Of a stretch of 64,000 nt of DNA, positions 8,362 to 18,000 are shown piece by piece. The DNA comes from Betaproteobacteria bacterium Ga0077526 (GTDB lineage Bacteria > Pseudomonadota > Gammaproteobacteria > Burkholderiales > Ga0077523), in the NCBI GenBank assembly GCA_001464765.1, contig LNDV01000028.1, positions 62,001-126,000 of the forward strand, in the 5' to 3' direction. The translations under genes and the position numbers were made by a program. How positions within the stretch are numbered: position 1 is the stretch's first letter; each line of letters starts with the position of its first letter. The notes under the pieces were generated by a model, which saw nothing but the letters and a program-made list of their open reading frames with translations, was not told where the DNA came from and did not search any database.

Positions 8362-9156
8362 ATGGATCTGAAGCTCACCGGGCGACGCGCCCTCGTCACC
8401 GGTTCCACCGCAGGCATCGGCTATGCCATGGTGCTCGGGCTGGCGCGGGAAGGGGCGCACGTCACGCTGACCGGGCGCACCCAGGCAGCGGTCGACGCGT
8501 CACTTGCCCGACTGCGCACTGCAGTGCCCGGCGTCGTCGCGGATGGTGTAGCTGCGGACTGCGCAACCGCGGAAGGTGCGGCGGCCGTGTTCGCGCGGGT
8601 ACCCACGGTGGACATCCTCATCAACAACCTCGGGATCTACGAGCGCAAGCCGTTCTTCGAGATCCCGGACGCCGACTGGCAGAGACTGTTCGACGTGAAT
8701 GTCATGTCAGGGGTGCGCTTTGCGCGCCACTACACTTCGGCGATGAAGGACCGCGGCTGGGGGCGCGTGCTGTTCGTCTCGAGCGAATCCGGCCTCAACA
8801 TTCCGCGGGAGATGGTCCATTACGGCATGACGAAGGCCGCGCAGCTCGCGATCTCACGCGGACTCGCGATCGAGATGGCGGGCACTGGTGTGACTGTCAA
8901 CACGCTGCTCCCGGGCCCGACGCGCACCGAGAACTCCGAGAAACTCCGAGCCGAACGTGCGAAGGCGGCGGGTGTGACCGTGGCGGAGCTCGAGGCGGAC
9001 TTTTTCGTGACGTTCCGCCCCACCTCTCTCATCCGGCGTTTCGCGACGGCAGAGGAAGTCGCGAATCTGGCGGTGTATCTCTGCGGAGAGGGCGCGTCCG
9101 CGACGACCGGTGCCGCGTTGCGGGTAGACGGCGGGACGGTCAATCAGATCATGTGA
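8362..9156 (+). CDS. SDR family oxidoreductase
   Basis: This 264-residue protein is a classical short-chain dehydrogenase/reductase with a Rossmann fold. The cofactor motif TGSTAGIG is at residues 13-20. The fold motif NNLG replaces the usual NNAG, and the catalytic Ser140/141, Tyr154 and Lys158 (YGMTK) are in place. GRTQAA after the second strand suggests NADP preference. A late VNTLLPGPTRTE loop and the GAALRVDGG ending are typical of 3-oxoacyl-ACP-reductase-like members. The substrate cannot be told from sequence. It is followed after 25 bp by a DUF4124 gene. Confidence 0.88.
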   Translation: MDLKLTGRRALVTGSTAGIGYAMVLGLAREGAHVTLTGRTQAAVDASLARLRTAVPGVVADGVAADCATAEGAAAVFARVPTVDILINNLGIYERKPFFEIPDADWQRLFDVNVMSGVRFARHYTSAMKDRGWGRVLFVSSESGLNIPREMVHYGMTKAAQLAISRGLAIEMAGTGVTVNTLLPGPTRTENSEKLRAERAKAAGVTVAELEADFFVTFRPTSLIRRFATAEEVANLAVYLCGEGASATTGAALRVDGGTVNQIM

Positions 9157-9181
9157 CGGAAGTTTTCCGGGAGCATCCACG

Positions 9182-9751
9182 ATGAATCGCCATCTCCGGT
9201 CCTGGACCGTCGTCTGCCTATTGTTGCTCGTCGTGACAGGCTCGCACGCCGATCCGGTCTACAAGATCGTCGGTCCCGACGGCAAGGTGACCTACAGCGA
9301 TGCCCCACCGCCCGCCGGTGCGGCCGAATCCAAGAGCAGCATCCGGTCTCGCACGCCATCTGCTGACGAAGACCCGGTGAAGGCGGCGATGAAGGTGTAC
9401 GCGAACGAGATCATCGTCGAGACCGCCTACCGGTTCTGCGCGAAGGAAGTCCCGGAAACCGAACCGACGGTCAAGCAGGCGCGGGATCGCTGGCTGGCAC
9501 GGCACGCCGAGCTGCGTTCGAAGAAGATAGTTATCCTGCACGACCGATTTTCCATGGACGAATTGCGCGCCCTGGCTGCCCGGAGCGAGCATGACAACGA
9601 GGCGATTCTGGACAGCATGCGCAAGGCACCCCGGTCCGAACGGGAGCAGTGGTGCCGCGGCGCGCCGCAGAAGTTCGCGTCGCCGCAGATGGACCTCCTG
9701 GTGCATCTGACGCTCGCTTCGACCGTCATGAGCTACAAGCCAAAGAAGTAA
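9182..9751 (+). CDS. DUF4124 domain-containing exported protein
   Basis: This 189-residue protein has a signal peptide (residues 1-23, ending GSHA) and then a DUF4124 domain, recognised by DPVYKIVGPDGKVTYSDAPP. DUF4124 is a short beta unit common in exported proteins of beta- and gammaproteobacteria, with no established biochemical role. The remaining 130 residues are mostly helical with two cysteines (RFCAKE and QWCRGA), which could form a disulfide in the periplasm. The stop codon TAA overlaps the first bases of the inverted repeat at 9750. Confidence 0.8.
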   Translation: MNRHLRSWTVVCLLLLVVTGSHADPVYKIVGPDGKVTYSDAPPPAGAAESKSSIRSRTPSADEDPVKAAMKVYANEIIVETAYRFCAKEVPETEPTVKQARDRWLARHAELRSKKIVILHDRFSMDELRALAARSEHDNEAILDSMRKAPRSEREQWCRGAPQKFASPQMDLLVHLTLASTVMSYKPKK

Positions 9752-9780
9752 CACCGGGGTCAGGTCTAGCGTTGTAGCAT
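9750..9780 (+). repeat. Left arm of a 30-bp inverted repeat
   Basis: AACACCGGGGTCAGGTCTAG and the following GCGTTGTAGCA recur in inverted orientation at 11243-11272 with 27 of 30 bases identical. The arm contains CCGGGGT (9754-9760), which can pair with ACCCCGG at 9782-9788. ACCCCGG can also pair with the CCGGGG at 9798-9803, so two alternative hairpins exist. The two arms bracket 1.46 kb holding two convergent genes. Confidence 0.75.
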
Positions 9781-9922
9781 TACCCCGGCGCACGACTCCG
9801 GGGCGCGGATCCCGCTGACAGCGATGGGAGCATTCGCGCTCGACCGGCCGGGGGAGGACAATGCAGGGCCGTGCAGTGTCGCGAATCCCCGCGGTCCACG
9901 GTGTCACCAGGAGTTCACCCCG

Positions 9923-10498
9923 ATGCGTGGTTTCGTCTCCCGCTGGATCGTCTGTGCCGCCTTGACCGCCGTTCTCGTGCCCGAAGTCTGGGCGCAGCAG
10001 TCGGGAGAAGAATGGACGCCTCGCGGGTATCTGGGGGGCAGTGTCGGACGGGCGAAGTACTCCCTGGGCAGTTGCGCGGCGGGGTTCACCTGTGCCGACA
10101 GCGATTCGGGCTTCCGCGTGTTTGCCGGCGCCTGGCTGGGCCAATCCGTCGGGCTGGAGGCGAGCTACGTCAATCTGGGTGAACTCGCGCGAAATGGCGG
10201 CACCGTCAAGGCGCAAGGTTTCAACGCGAGTGTGCTGCTGGGGCTGCCGGTGCATGAGCGGGTGACGCTCTTCGGCAAGGTCGGCATGACGCTGGGCTGG
10301 ACCGATGTGGCGCCCACTGCGCCGGGTGTCCGTGGCGGGACTGACCATGGCCTGCGCTGGGGCTTCGGCGCCGGCGCGCAGTTCGACCTCGGACCGGCGT
10401 GGGCGCTTCGCGTCGACTGGGATCGCTACCGTCTCGACTTCATCGAGAGCATCAAGAGCGTGTCGTTCCTGTCCGTAGGCGCGGCATACCGCTTCTGA
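9923..10498 (+). CDS. Outer-membrane beta-barrel protein
   Basis: This 191-residue protein has a signal peptide (residues 1-25, ending EVWAQ) and a body of alternating beta strands ending in AAYRF, a typical terminal phenylalanine for BAM-dependent insertion. It resembles the eight-stranded OmpA-like transmembrane barrel family: GYLGGSVGRAKY at the start, GLEASYVNLGEL, LFGKVGMTLGW, WGFGAGAQFDL, LRVDWDRY. Two cysteines (SCAAGFTCAD) lie in the first extracellular loop and may form a disulfide. ATG 9923 was chosen over upstream in-frame starts because AGGAG is well spaced and the signal peptide follows. Specific function unknown. Confidence 0.8.
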   Translation: MRGFVSRWIVCAALTAVLVPEVWAQQSGEEWTPRGYLGGSVGRAKYSLGSCAAGFTCADSDSGFRVFAGAWLGQSVGLEASYVNLGELARNGGTVKAQGFNASVLLGLPVHERVTLFGKVGMTLGWTDVAPTAPGVRGGTDHGLRWGFGAGAQFDLGPAWALRVDWDRYRLDFIESIKSVSFLSVGAAYRF

Positions 10499-10533
10499 CG
10501 GAATAGGGCGCCATATTGCGCGCCCTATTCCGT
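10498..10533. terminator. Bidirectional terminator hairpin between convergent genes
   Basis: ACGGAATAGGGCG (10498-10510) is perfectly complementary to CGCCCTATTCCGT (10521-10533), a 13-bp stem around a 10-base loop. It begins at the stop codon of the barrel gene and ends 18 bp before the stop of the convergent DUF3237 gene. No T-run follows on either side, so termination may be weak or assisted, but placement fits a shared terminator. Confidence 0.75.
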
Positions 10534-10550
10534 CGTGCGGACCGTTCCCG

Positions 10551-11099
10551 TTACCGAACGATGAAGATGTCGTACTTCACGTACGAGTTGTCCCCGACCT
10601 TGACTTCCACAATCTTGCCGACGCACTGGACGTGATTCAGCCAGGCGTACTGCTCGGCGGATGTCTGCATGGTGGGCGCGGTCATGAAGTAGTGATCCTT
10701 CGAGGTCAGGACCTCGCCCTTCATCAGCCGATCCCAGCTCTCCTTCGTGTGACTGATGATGCCGTTGTAGGTGACGTACACGAGCGCGCCGTCATCGGTC
10801 TTGAGGGTGAGGCGGACGTCGAGGCGGGCATTGCCGGCCGGCATCATCCGCAGCCAGTCGGCTCCAGGGGGAATAAGCTTTCCGCTGATCTTCGGGCCCT
10901 TGGCCCACCCGCCGTCTCGGACGTTGTAGATGAACAGGGTGTTGTCGATGATCTGCGGAGCATCGAGCGGTGCGTACAGCGTCATCAGATACTCCGTCGA
11001 CACACTGGTGCTCTGTGCTGAGCAGACGGAGGCGAAACCGAACAACAGCGTACCAATTCCCATTGCGACGGCACGCTTCAAGTACGAGAGCAGACTCAT
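10551..11099 (-). CDS. DUF3237 domain-containing exported protein
   Basis: This 182-residue protein starts with a signal peptide (LKRAVAMGIGTLLFGFASVCSAQ). The rest matches the DUF3237 family: LMTLYAPLDAPQIID at the start of the domain, ISGKLIPPGADWLRMMP, ARLDVRLTLKTDDGALVYVTYNG, and YFMTAPTMQTSAEQYAWLNH. DUF3237 proteins form a small beta barrel; their function is not established. The ATG at 11099 is preceded by a GAGGA ribosome binding site; the frame is open further upstream without support. It converges with the beta-barrel gene, and both lie inside the inverted repeat pair. Confidence 0.82.
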   Translation of the reverse strand: MSLLSYLKRAVAMGIGTLLFGFASVCSAQSTSVSTEYLMTLYAPLDAPQIIDNTLFIYNVRDGGWAKGPKISGKLIPPGADWLRMMPAGNARLDVRLTLKTDDGALVYVTYNGIISHTKESWDRLMKGEVLTSKDHYFMTAPTMQTSAEQYAWLNHVQCVGKIVEVKVGDNSYVKYDIFIVR

Positions 11100-11242
11100 G
11101 GCATCCTCATTTCTGGTGAACGATCGATGGCGCGGCACGCGATCGCCGCGTCGCCGAGAATACGTCAGGTCGAAGGGCAAAGACAGACCGCGACAGGCGA
11201 GCGCGAATCGCTTACTGATGGGCGCTGAGTGCGTCAGGAAGA

Positions 11243-11272
11243 TGCTACGAAGCTAGACCTGACCCTGGTGTT
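11243..11272 (-). repeat. Right arm of the 30-bp inverted repeat
   Basis: The reverse complement of this stretch reads AACACCAGGGTCAGGTCTAG followed by CTTCGTAGCA. It differs from the left arm at 9750 in 3 of 30 positions. It lies 144 bp upstream of the DUF3237 start, on the outer side of the gene pair. Repeats beginning GGGTCAGGTCT remind me of dispersed sequences near REP-associated tyrosine transposases, but no such transposase is in the window. Confidence 0.75.
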
Positions 11273-11462
11273 GCTGGAACGGCAGCGGTCCGCAGACGCG
11301 CCGGCATGGGCGCGCCGCTGGCGACGGTGATCAGGCGGGCTGCAGCAGGGGATGGCGCAAGGCCGAAGCCGAGCCCGCTTGCGTCATCGGCGATGTTGTA
11401 TCGCAGCGCGTAGTGCTCGAGCATCTCGTGCGGGGACGCGTGCAGCGCTTGTCGAGCCGGGC

Positions 11463-12008
11463 TCAGGCGCCCGGGCCTCGCCGCCGCCGCGCCGCCACGC
11501 CGGCGACCAGAAGCCCGCCCGCGCCGAGCATCCACATCGTGGCCGGTTCGGGAATCGCCAGTACCTCGAACCCCATGGACGCCGGGAGCGCGACGGGAAT
11601 TTCGCCGAACACGACACCGGGATCGAAGGGCACAGGGCCCACAGGTGCGTTGGCGGCGATGCGGAAGCGCCAGCGCGCGAGCATCTCGTCCTCGGCGAAG
11701 CTCTTGGACTCGGCATACGACAGGGCGCATCCCGTGGTGGAACACAGGCCGCTGCCGTCTTCGAGCAGCGTGGGCGTGGTGTCGAAGCCGAGGAACTCCA
11801 GCACGCCCGCCACCGCGTCGAGTTCGGGGACCATATCGATGGCCTCCAGCACGGTGCCGCTTCGCGCATGCACGGACAGCTCGACGAGCTCGCCGGGCAA
11901 GCCCTTGGTGTTGCCGCCGTAGAAGAGGTCCGCTTGCGCCGCGAGGGGCAGCGTGGCGGCGAGAACCGCCGCGGCGAGGCGGCGGGCGAGTCGGTGAGTG
12001 AGGGGCAT
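11463..12008 (-). CDS. PEP-CTERM protein with a cohesin-like body, downstream of the giant gene
   Basis: This 181-residue exported protein has a signal peptide (MPLTHRLARRLAAAVLAATL to the AQA cleavage site) and a C-terminal sorting tail IPEPATMWMLGAGGLLVAGV followed by AARRRRGPGA. The body has the rhythm of a cohesin domain: GLPGELVELSVHA, a mid-part around LEFLGFDT, and a closing strand pair LARWRFRIAANAPVGPVPF. Two cysteines (GLCSTTGC) form a small loop. ATG 12008 follows AAGGAG at good spacing. It starts 65 bp after the giant LEPR-XLL gene, on the same strand, so the two are probably one operon. The cohesin assignment is a judgement from pattern, not a computed match. Confidence 0.75.
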   Translation of the reverse strand: MPLTHRLARRLAAAVLAATLPLAAQADLFYGGNTKGLPGELVELSVHARSGTVLEAIDMVPELDAVAGVLEFLGFDTTPTLLEDGSGLCSTTGCALSYAESKSFAEDEMLARWRFRIAANAPVGPVPFDPGVVFGEIPVALPASMGFEVLAIPEPATMWMLGAGGLLVAGVAARRRRGPGA

Positions 12009-12073
12009 GGCAGGTCTCCTTGAATTCAGGCCGGGCACGAAGGCCCGGAAGTCGGCAGTGCGGGGGCGGTGGT

Positions 12074-15000
12074 TCATCGCGCCGCTTTCGCTGTGAGGCG
12101 GCCCAGCGACGGCAGCAGAGCGCCGAGGCGGGTCTTGGGCAGGGAGGGACGCTCGTCCGGGATGGGGATGTCCTCTCTGGGTGCGGCGGGTGCCGGTGCG
12201 GCGGTGACGAGCGGTGCTGCGTAGCGCACAACGAGAGCCGAGTCGATCGACGGGACCGACGGCACCGCCGAGCGCGACAGCCCGTCCTGCAGACTGGGCA
12301 TCGGCAGCATGAACGGCAGCGGCGGGGACACACGGTGCGGACCCCGCACGGTGATCACCGTGTCAGTGGGATCCTCACCCGGCAGCGGTTCGGGGTTCAG
12401 CGTGAGCCCTCCCTCGTTGAGGCTCGCCCATTCCAGATCTACGGCATAGCGGCCGGCGGCGGTGGAGGGTTTCACGCGGAAGTCCACCTCGAACAGTCGG
12501 CCCGTGCCGCCCGTGAGGGCTTCGAGGCGGCTCGCGTCGATGACGATGAGCCCGGGCTCGCGCTGGGGCAGGAACCAGCCGAAGTCCTGTGTGAGGGCGC
12601 CGCGGCGGATGGCCTGCACGTCCAGCACCTGCGGGTCGAAGCGGATGCGCAGCTCGGCGGACTCGAGCCCGGCGGCCGTGTCGAGATTGACCGGGACGGT
12701 GACGATCCCACCGGGCGCGCTCACCAGCGGCGTGCCGAGTGTCACGAGCGGATCGGGGCCGCTGCGGAACACGGCGGGCAGCACCGCGGGCAGTGCCGGC
12801 AGTTGCGGCACGTTCTGCCCGAGCACGCGCCGCTGCACAAGCAGCGCATCGAAGGACTGCAGCGTGCCGTTGCCGCTCACGTCGCCGACGATCAAGGAGT
12901 CCGCGAGGGGGTAGGCGTTGAAGCCGGAGTCGAGTCGCAGCACGACGCGCTGGATGCGCTGTGCGTCGAGCGAGCTATAGCGCGCGTTGCCGGTGGCGTC
13001 GCCGAGGTACGCGACCACGTGGATGCCGTCGTCGTCGGTCACCGCGATGGCGCCGCCGTCCACCGAGAGGTTGCGCAGGTCGAGGCGGTGTTTGGCGGAG
13101 TAGGGCGCCGTCGTCGGCACATCGCCCAACAGCCGGGCGAGTTCGCGGTTCGTGCCGTCGGTCGGTACCGCGAAGGTCACCGTCACCTTGGCCACGCCGG
13201 GGGTCGTCAGATCCACGGTGGCGCTGCCGCCGTCGGGGTTGTCCACCCCGGTGATCGTCAGCATGGCGGGGTCGTAGACCAGATCGAAGTTCGCCGTTGT
13301 GAAGTTGCCCGCACCGGTGATGCGCACGGGCAGCCCGCCGCTGTTGCCGGAGGCGTTCGCGGCCTGGTCAGGGCCGCGTGCGAAGTCGCCGATCGCGATG
13401 CGGGCACCGGGCGCCGCGACCGCGAAGGCTGTCGTGTAGGCGTCGCCGGTGGTCCCGTCGAGGTTGCCGTCGAGCGTGCGCCCTTCGAGGTCGACGAACG
13501 CCGCCGTGCCGCTCTCCAGACGCAAGGTGTAGTTGCCCGCCGCCGGGCCCGTGCCGGTCTTCACGAACGCGAAGCCCTTGCCGTCGGTGTCGAGCACGAC
13601 CGAGCCCCGCACTGTCGCCGTGCCGAGGCGCAGCACGATGTCCGCCGCTCCCAGCGCGCCGCCCGCGCCCGAGTACAGGTTCAGCACCGCGGGATCGAAC
13701 CGGCGGTTGAACCTTACGGAGAAGCCGGAGGAGTCCGGCGTGAACGCCGTTACCGCGAGCGGCGTGTGCAGCACGGTGAAGGGCACATCGGTGACGTCGC
13801 GGTTGGCGGCGTTGCCCGTCTCGCTCACGCGCACCACGTAACTGGTGCCGGCGGGGAAGAGGTCGGGATCGACGCTCCAGGCGTAACTGCCGTCGTTGGC
13901 CTCTCCGGCAGCGAGCACGGTGAAGGGGCCGCCGGGGCCGTTCGCGGACACTGCGATGTCTACCGTGCCCGCGATGCCGGCTGCGCGCCAGCGGATGTCG
14001 AACGTCGAGAGCTGGGCGATGGCCTCGCCGCCGTTGGGCGCCATCACGATCACGAACTCGGCCGGGCTGCGCGATGCCTGCGAGGTGTTGCCGTAGGCGC
14101 CGACGTTGATGTAGCCGCCGTTCGGCGCGGTCTCGAGGGCGAACGGATCGTTCTCGTCGCCGCGGTCGATGGCCGGCGACTGCTGCGAATCGTTGGTCAA
14201 CACCGGGGTCAGCGCCATGGGGGCGCCCGGGATGCCGAAGAAGGACAGACCTTCGACCGGTGCAAGGGCGCCGCCATGGAAGCTGCCGGTCAGGCTGCGC
14301 TCGTGGAAGTCGTCGTCGCGGCCGTCGCTCACGCCGGGCGAGTAGCCGAGGATGCCGTCCGCGCCATTGGCATCCACGAACAGCGGATTGGCGAAGATGC
14401 TGTCTGTGTCCGTTCCCGCCGCGGCACGCCACAGGGCGAAGCTGCCGCGCAGGGACCCGTTCCAGAAGCCCACGCTGCCGGTGCCCAGCAGACCCCGGAA
14501 GAACACGTTGTGGTCCGACGTGAAGCCCGTCTGCGAATCCTGGGTGACGCGGACACCCACGCCGTTCTCGGACCAGAGGATGTTGTTGCGGATGCCCACG
14601 CCGGTCGAGGCGTCCCCGATCCGAAGCGCGTCGCCCGCCGCGGCAAACACCGTGTTGTTGATGATCTCCGCTCCCGGAGCGCGCGTCACGATGATCCCCG
14701 CGGTGTCGGTGTCGTAGACGAGGTTGTTGCGCGCACGGGACCCGGCGCCGCCCAGCTGGATGCCGATGCCGCCCGAGTACACGACGTTCTCGATCACGTC
14801 CGAATCATCCGCGAGGATGCCGAACACCGAGTTGCCGTAGACCCGGTTGCCGCGCACCTCGCTGTCCTCGGCATCGATGCCGAAGGCGTTGCCGCGGACG
14901 ATGTTGGACTGGATCACCGCACCGCGGTCGGCCGAGATGCCCACCGACAGCGGCCCGGTCTGTTCCACGACCGTGTTGCCCGCGAAGACGACGTTACCGG

Positions 15001-18000
15001 CCACGCTCGCGCCGAACGCGGTGTTGTTCCAGATCTTGTTGGCCGTACCGGCGATGAGGTCCTTCGAGCCCACGAGGGCGGAGGTGCCGCCGATGGTGTT
15101 GTCCACCAGCATGCCGCGGGTGTTGCGTGCCGCCAGGTTGCCCTGGATGCGCGAGTCGCCCGGATCGCGGATCTCCATGCCGACACCGATGTTGTCGCGG
15201 GCGAGGTTGTCCAGCACCTCGTCCACCGGTCCGCGCAAGAAGATGCCGCCGGCCCGGTTATCGAAGGCCTGGGAGTCCGTGAGCGAGCCGATGGCGCCGT
15301 CGATGAAGATACCCGTGGCGCCGTTGTCGCGGGAGGTGATTGCCGTGAACGCGTTGCCCGCGGACTGTGTCTCCAGGCGCACGCCGTCTTGCGCATGGCC
15401 GAAGGCGATCAGGTTGCGTGCGACGAGGTCGTCCGACCCGCTGTGGGCGTGAAGACCGCGCTGCGCGTCGCGCAAGGTGAGATGCGCCACCTCCACGCCG
15501 TCGGCGTTGTTCAATTCGATCAGCGCGAAGCTGCGGTCGCCCGGAATCGCCGGGAACAGAGCCGCCACGCGCGCTGCGTTCGTCGGGCCGGTGAGCAGGA
15601 AGCCCTGGTCGAGGCCCAGCCCGAGATCGGTGGTGCCCGAAACGCGTACCGGATCGATCATCGAGTAATTGCCGGTGTCGACGAAGATCCGTGACCCCGC
15701 GCCGACGTCGTAGACGCGCAGCAGGTTGGTCACGTAGGGCTTCGGTGCCGTGGCGACCTTGCCGGTGTTGCGGTTGTTGCCCACACCCGCCGGCGTGTAC
15801 TCGTCGTTGGCGTTGGTGCCGTCGTCCACGAAGTAGTCATTGCCGGCCTCGGGCACCGTGAACGGTTCCTGGCTGCGGTCCATGACGACCGGGTTCGCCA
15901 CCCACGAGACCTGGATGCGCAGACCCCGGGTGCCGAAGGCGATGCCGTTCGCGGAAGGCGTCCACAGGAACTCGCCGTCGTCCGACGTGGAGGCGGTGAT
16001 CGTGCTCAGGAATGCCGGACCATCCGGCGTGTCGCGGTACAGGTCGATGCGTACGGCCGAGCCGCCCGTGTTGTTGAAACTCTCCCAACGGATGGGCAGC
16101 GCCCGGTTGCGCACGGCATCCACATACAGGTCGGGGCTGCGCAGCGCGATGTGCGGCACACCGTTGGCCGGCGCCTGCAGAGGCGAGGTGAAGCGCTGCG
16201 TCCCGAACATGGGGAACAGGCTGTACTCGTCGTCGTGCGGGTCGGAGAAGCGCGGCCGTGCCCAGGCGGGGTTGACCACCGTGGCGCCCACGGAGTGCAG
16301 ATCGAAGCGGGCGATGTCGGCCTGCCAGTCGAGCACGTCGGTGAAGTCGCGGGTCCAGAACCCCACCTTGCCCTTCACGGTGGCATACAGGTTGTTGTAG
16401 TCGGAGAAGAAGCCCGCCTGCGAATCGTTGGCGACGAACAGGTCGTAGCCGTCCTGCGTCCACAGCGTGTTGCGCAGCACCTCCACGTTCGAGGCACCGT
16501 CCACGAGCCTGACCAGATCGCCCAGCGGCGTGAACATCGTGTTGCCGAGGATCTGCACGCCCGCGACGCCGTCCACCAGCACGCCGATCTGGCTGCGGGT
16601 GATCTGGTTGCCCTCGATCGTGCTGCCGGCCGCCGCGCGAATGGCCGTGCCGTTGTCCGCAAACCGGTTGTGCCGGATGGAGCCGTCGAAGCCCGACACC
16701 GCGGTGCCGTTGCTTTCGAGGACATTCGCCTCCTTGAGGCCGTCGCCGCCCAGTGCGCCGCTGCCGATGACGCCCGTGTCGTTGCCGACCACGTGCTGCC
16801 ACCGAGCCGTCGCCTCCACGAGCTGCAGGCCGACCTTGTTTCCGGAAATCGTGTTCATGCCCAGGCGGTTCACGCCCAGCTTGTTGAATCGGATGACGCC
16901 GGGCGCGCTGCCGTCGGTGAAGCCCAGGCCGTCGGTCTCGCCGGCGACGGTGCTGCGGATGCCGGTGTCGTTCGCGAAGATCCGGTTCAGTACCAGCGTT
17001 GCCGCCGCGCCGTAGCGGACACCCAGGGCCGCGTCATGGATGTCGTTGTCGAGGATCGTGCCCTTGAACGCGGCATCGATCGCAAGGCCCACGCTCTCGC
17101 CCCTGATGTCGTTGTGCGCGATGAGGCCGGTGGAGGCGGAGACGACTCGCAGACCCGTGCTGCCATTCAGGCGACTGTGCAGGATCTGCACGTCTTCCAC
17201 GCCCGACAGCGCGACGCCCGTACCGTTGACCGTGCTGTCCACCAGGGCCGACCCGGTGGCGTTCGTTCCGAAGACCACGCCCAGATCGAGCGTCAGCCGC
17301 TGCAGCGTCGTCGTGCCCTGCACGTTCACCAGCCCGCTGACGGTGGTGCCTCCGCCCTGCGCTCCGAGGATCATCACCCCGGCATCGTTGGCCGTGACCG
17401 TGAAGCCCGCGTGCACGCCCGGGTTCAGGATGATCACGTCGCCGGCGCCGAGGTCGTTGGCGTTGAGGATCTCCTGGACGGTCGTGGTGGCGGTCGCGGA
17501 GAACACCTGACCGGGCAAAGCGGTGAGGGTTCGCAGGTAAGCCTGCGGCAGCCCCGAGGTGTCGTCGGTCCAGCCGACTGTCGGCAGGCCGTTGCTTCCC
17601 ACCGCGAGGTCGAGCGCCGAAAGCTTGCCGCCCGTCGGGCTGATGCCGTCACCGCCGGCATCGCCGAGCAGCGTCTCGACGAACCGTGTGCCGTTCCAGC
17701 GCTTCACGTAGATCTTCGCGTCGGGGTCCGCGTAGTCGGCGTCGTCGTGGTCCACCCACGCGAGGAACATCTCCCCGCCTGCGGCTTCGAGCTTGGGATC
17801 CAGCGCTCGGCGGTTGGTGTCGCTCACGCCGTTGCCTACCGCACCGTCGACGCCCGCGCTGACCCAGGTGAGGCCGTTGAAGCGCTTGACGTGGATCTGC
17901 TCGAAGTCGTTCACGCGCTCCCGGTAGGCCACGTACAGCTGCCCGTCCAGCCATGCGGCATCGGGCTCGCGGCTCTCGGTCTCGGTCCGGGACAGGCCGC

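Noticed and set aside
11245..11462. A minus-strand frame ending in MLEHYALRYNIADDAS-like sequence after the PEP-CTERM gene.
   Set aside because: It has no ribosome binding site and no family match, and runs into the inverted repeat. It could be a remnant but evidence is too thin.
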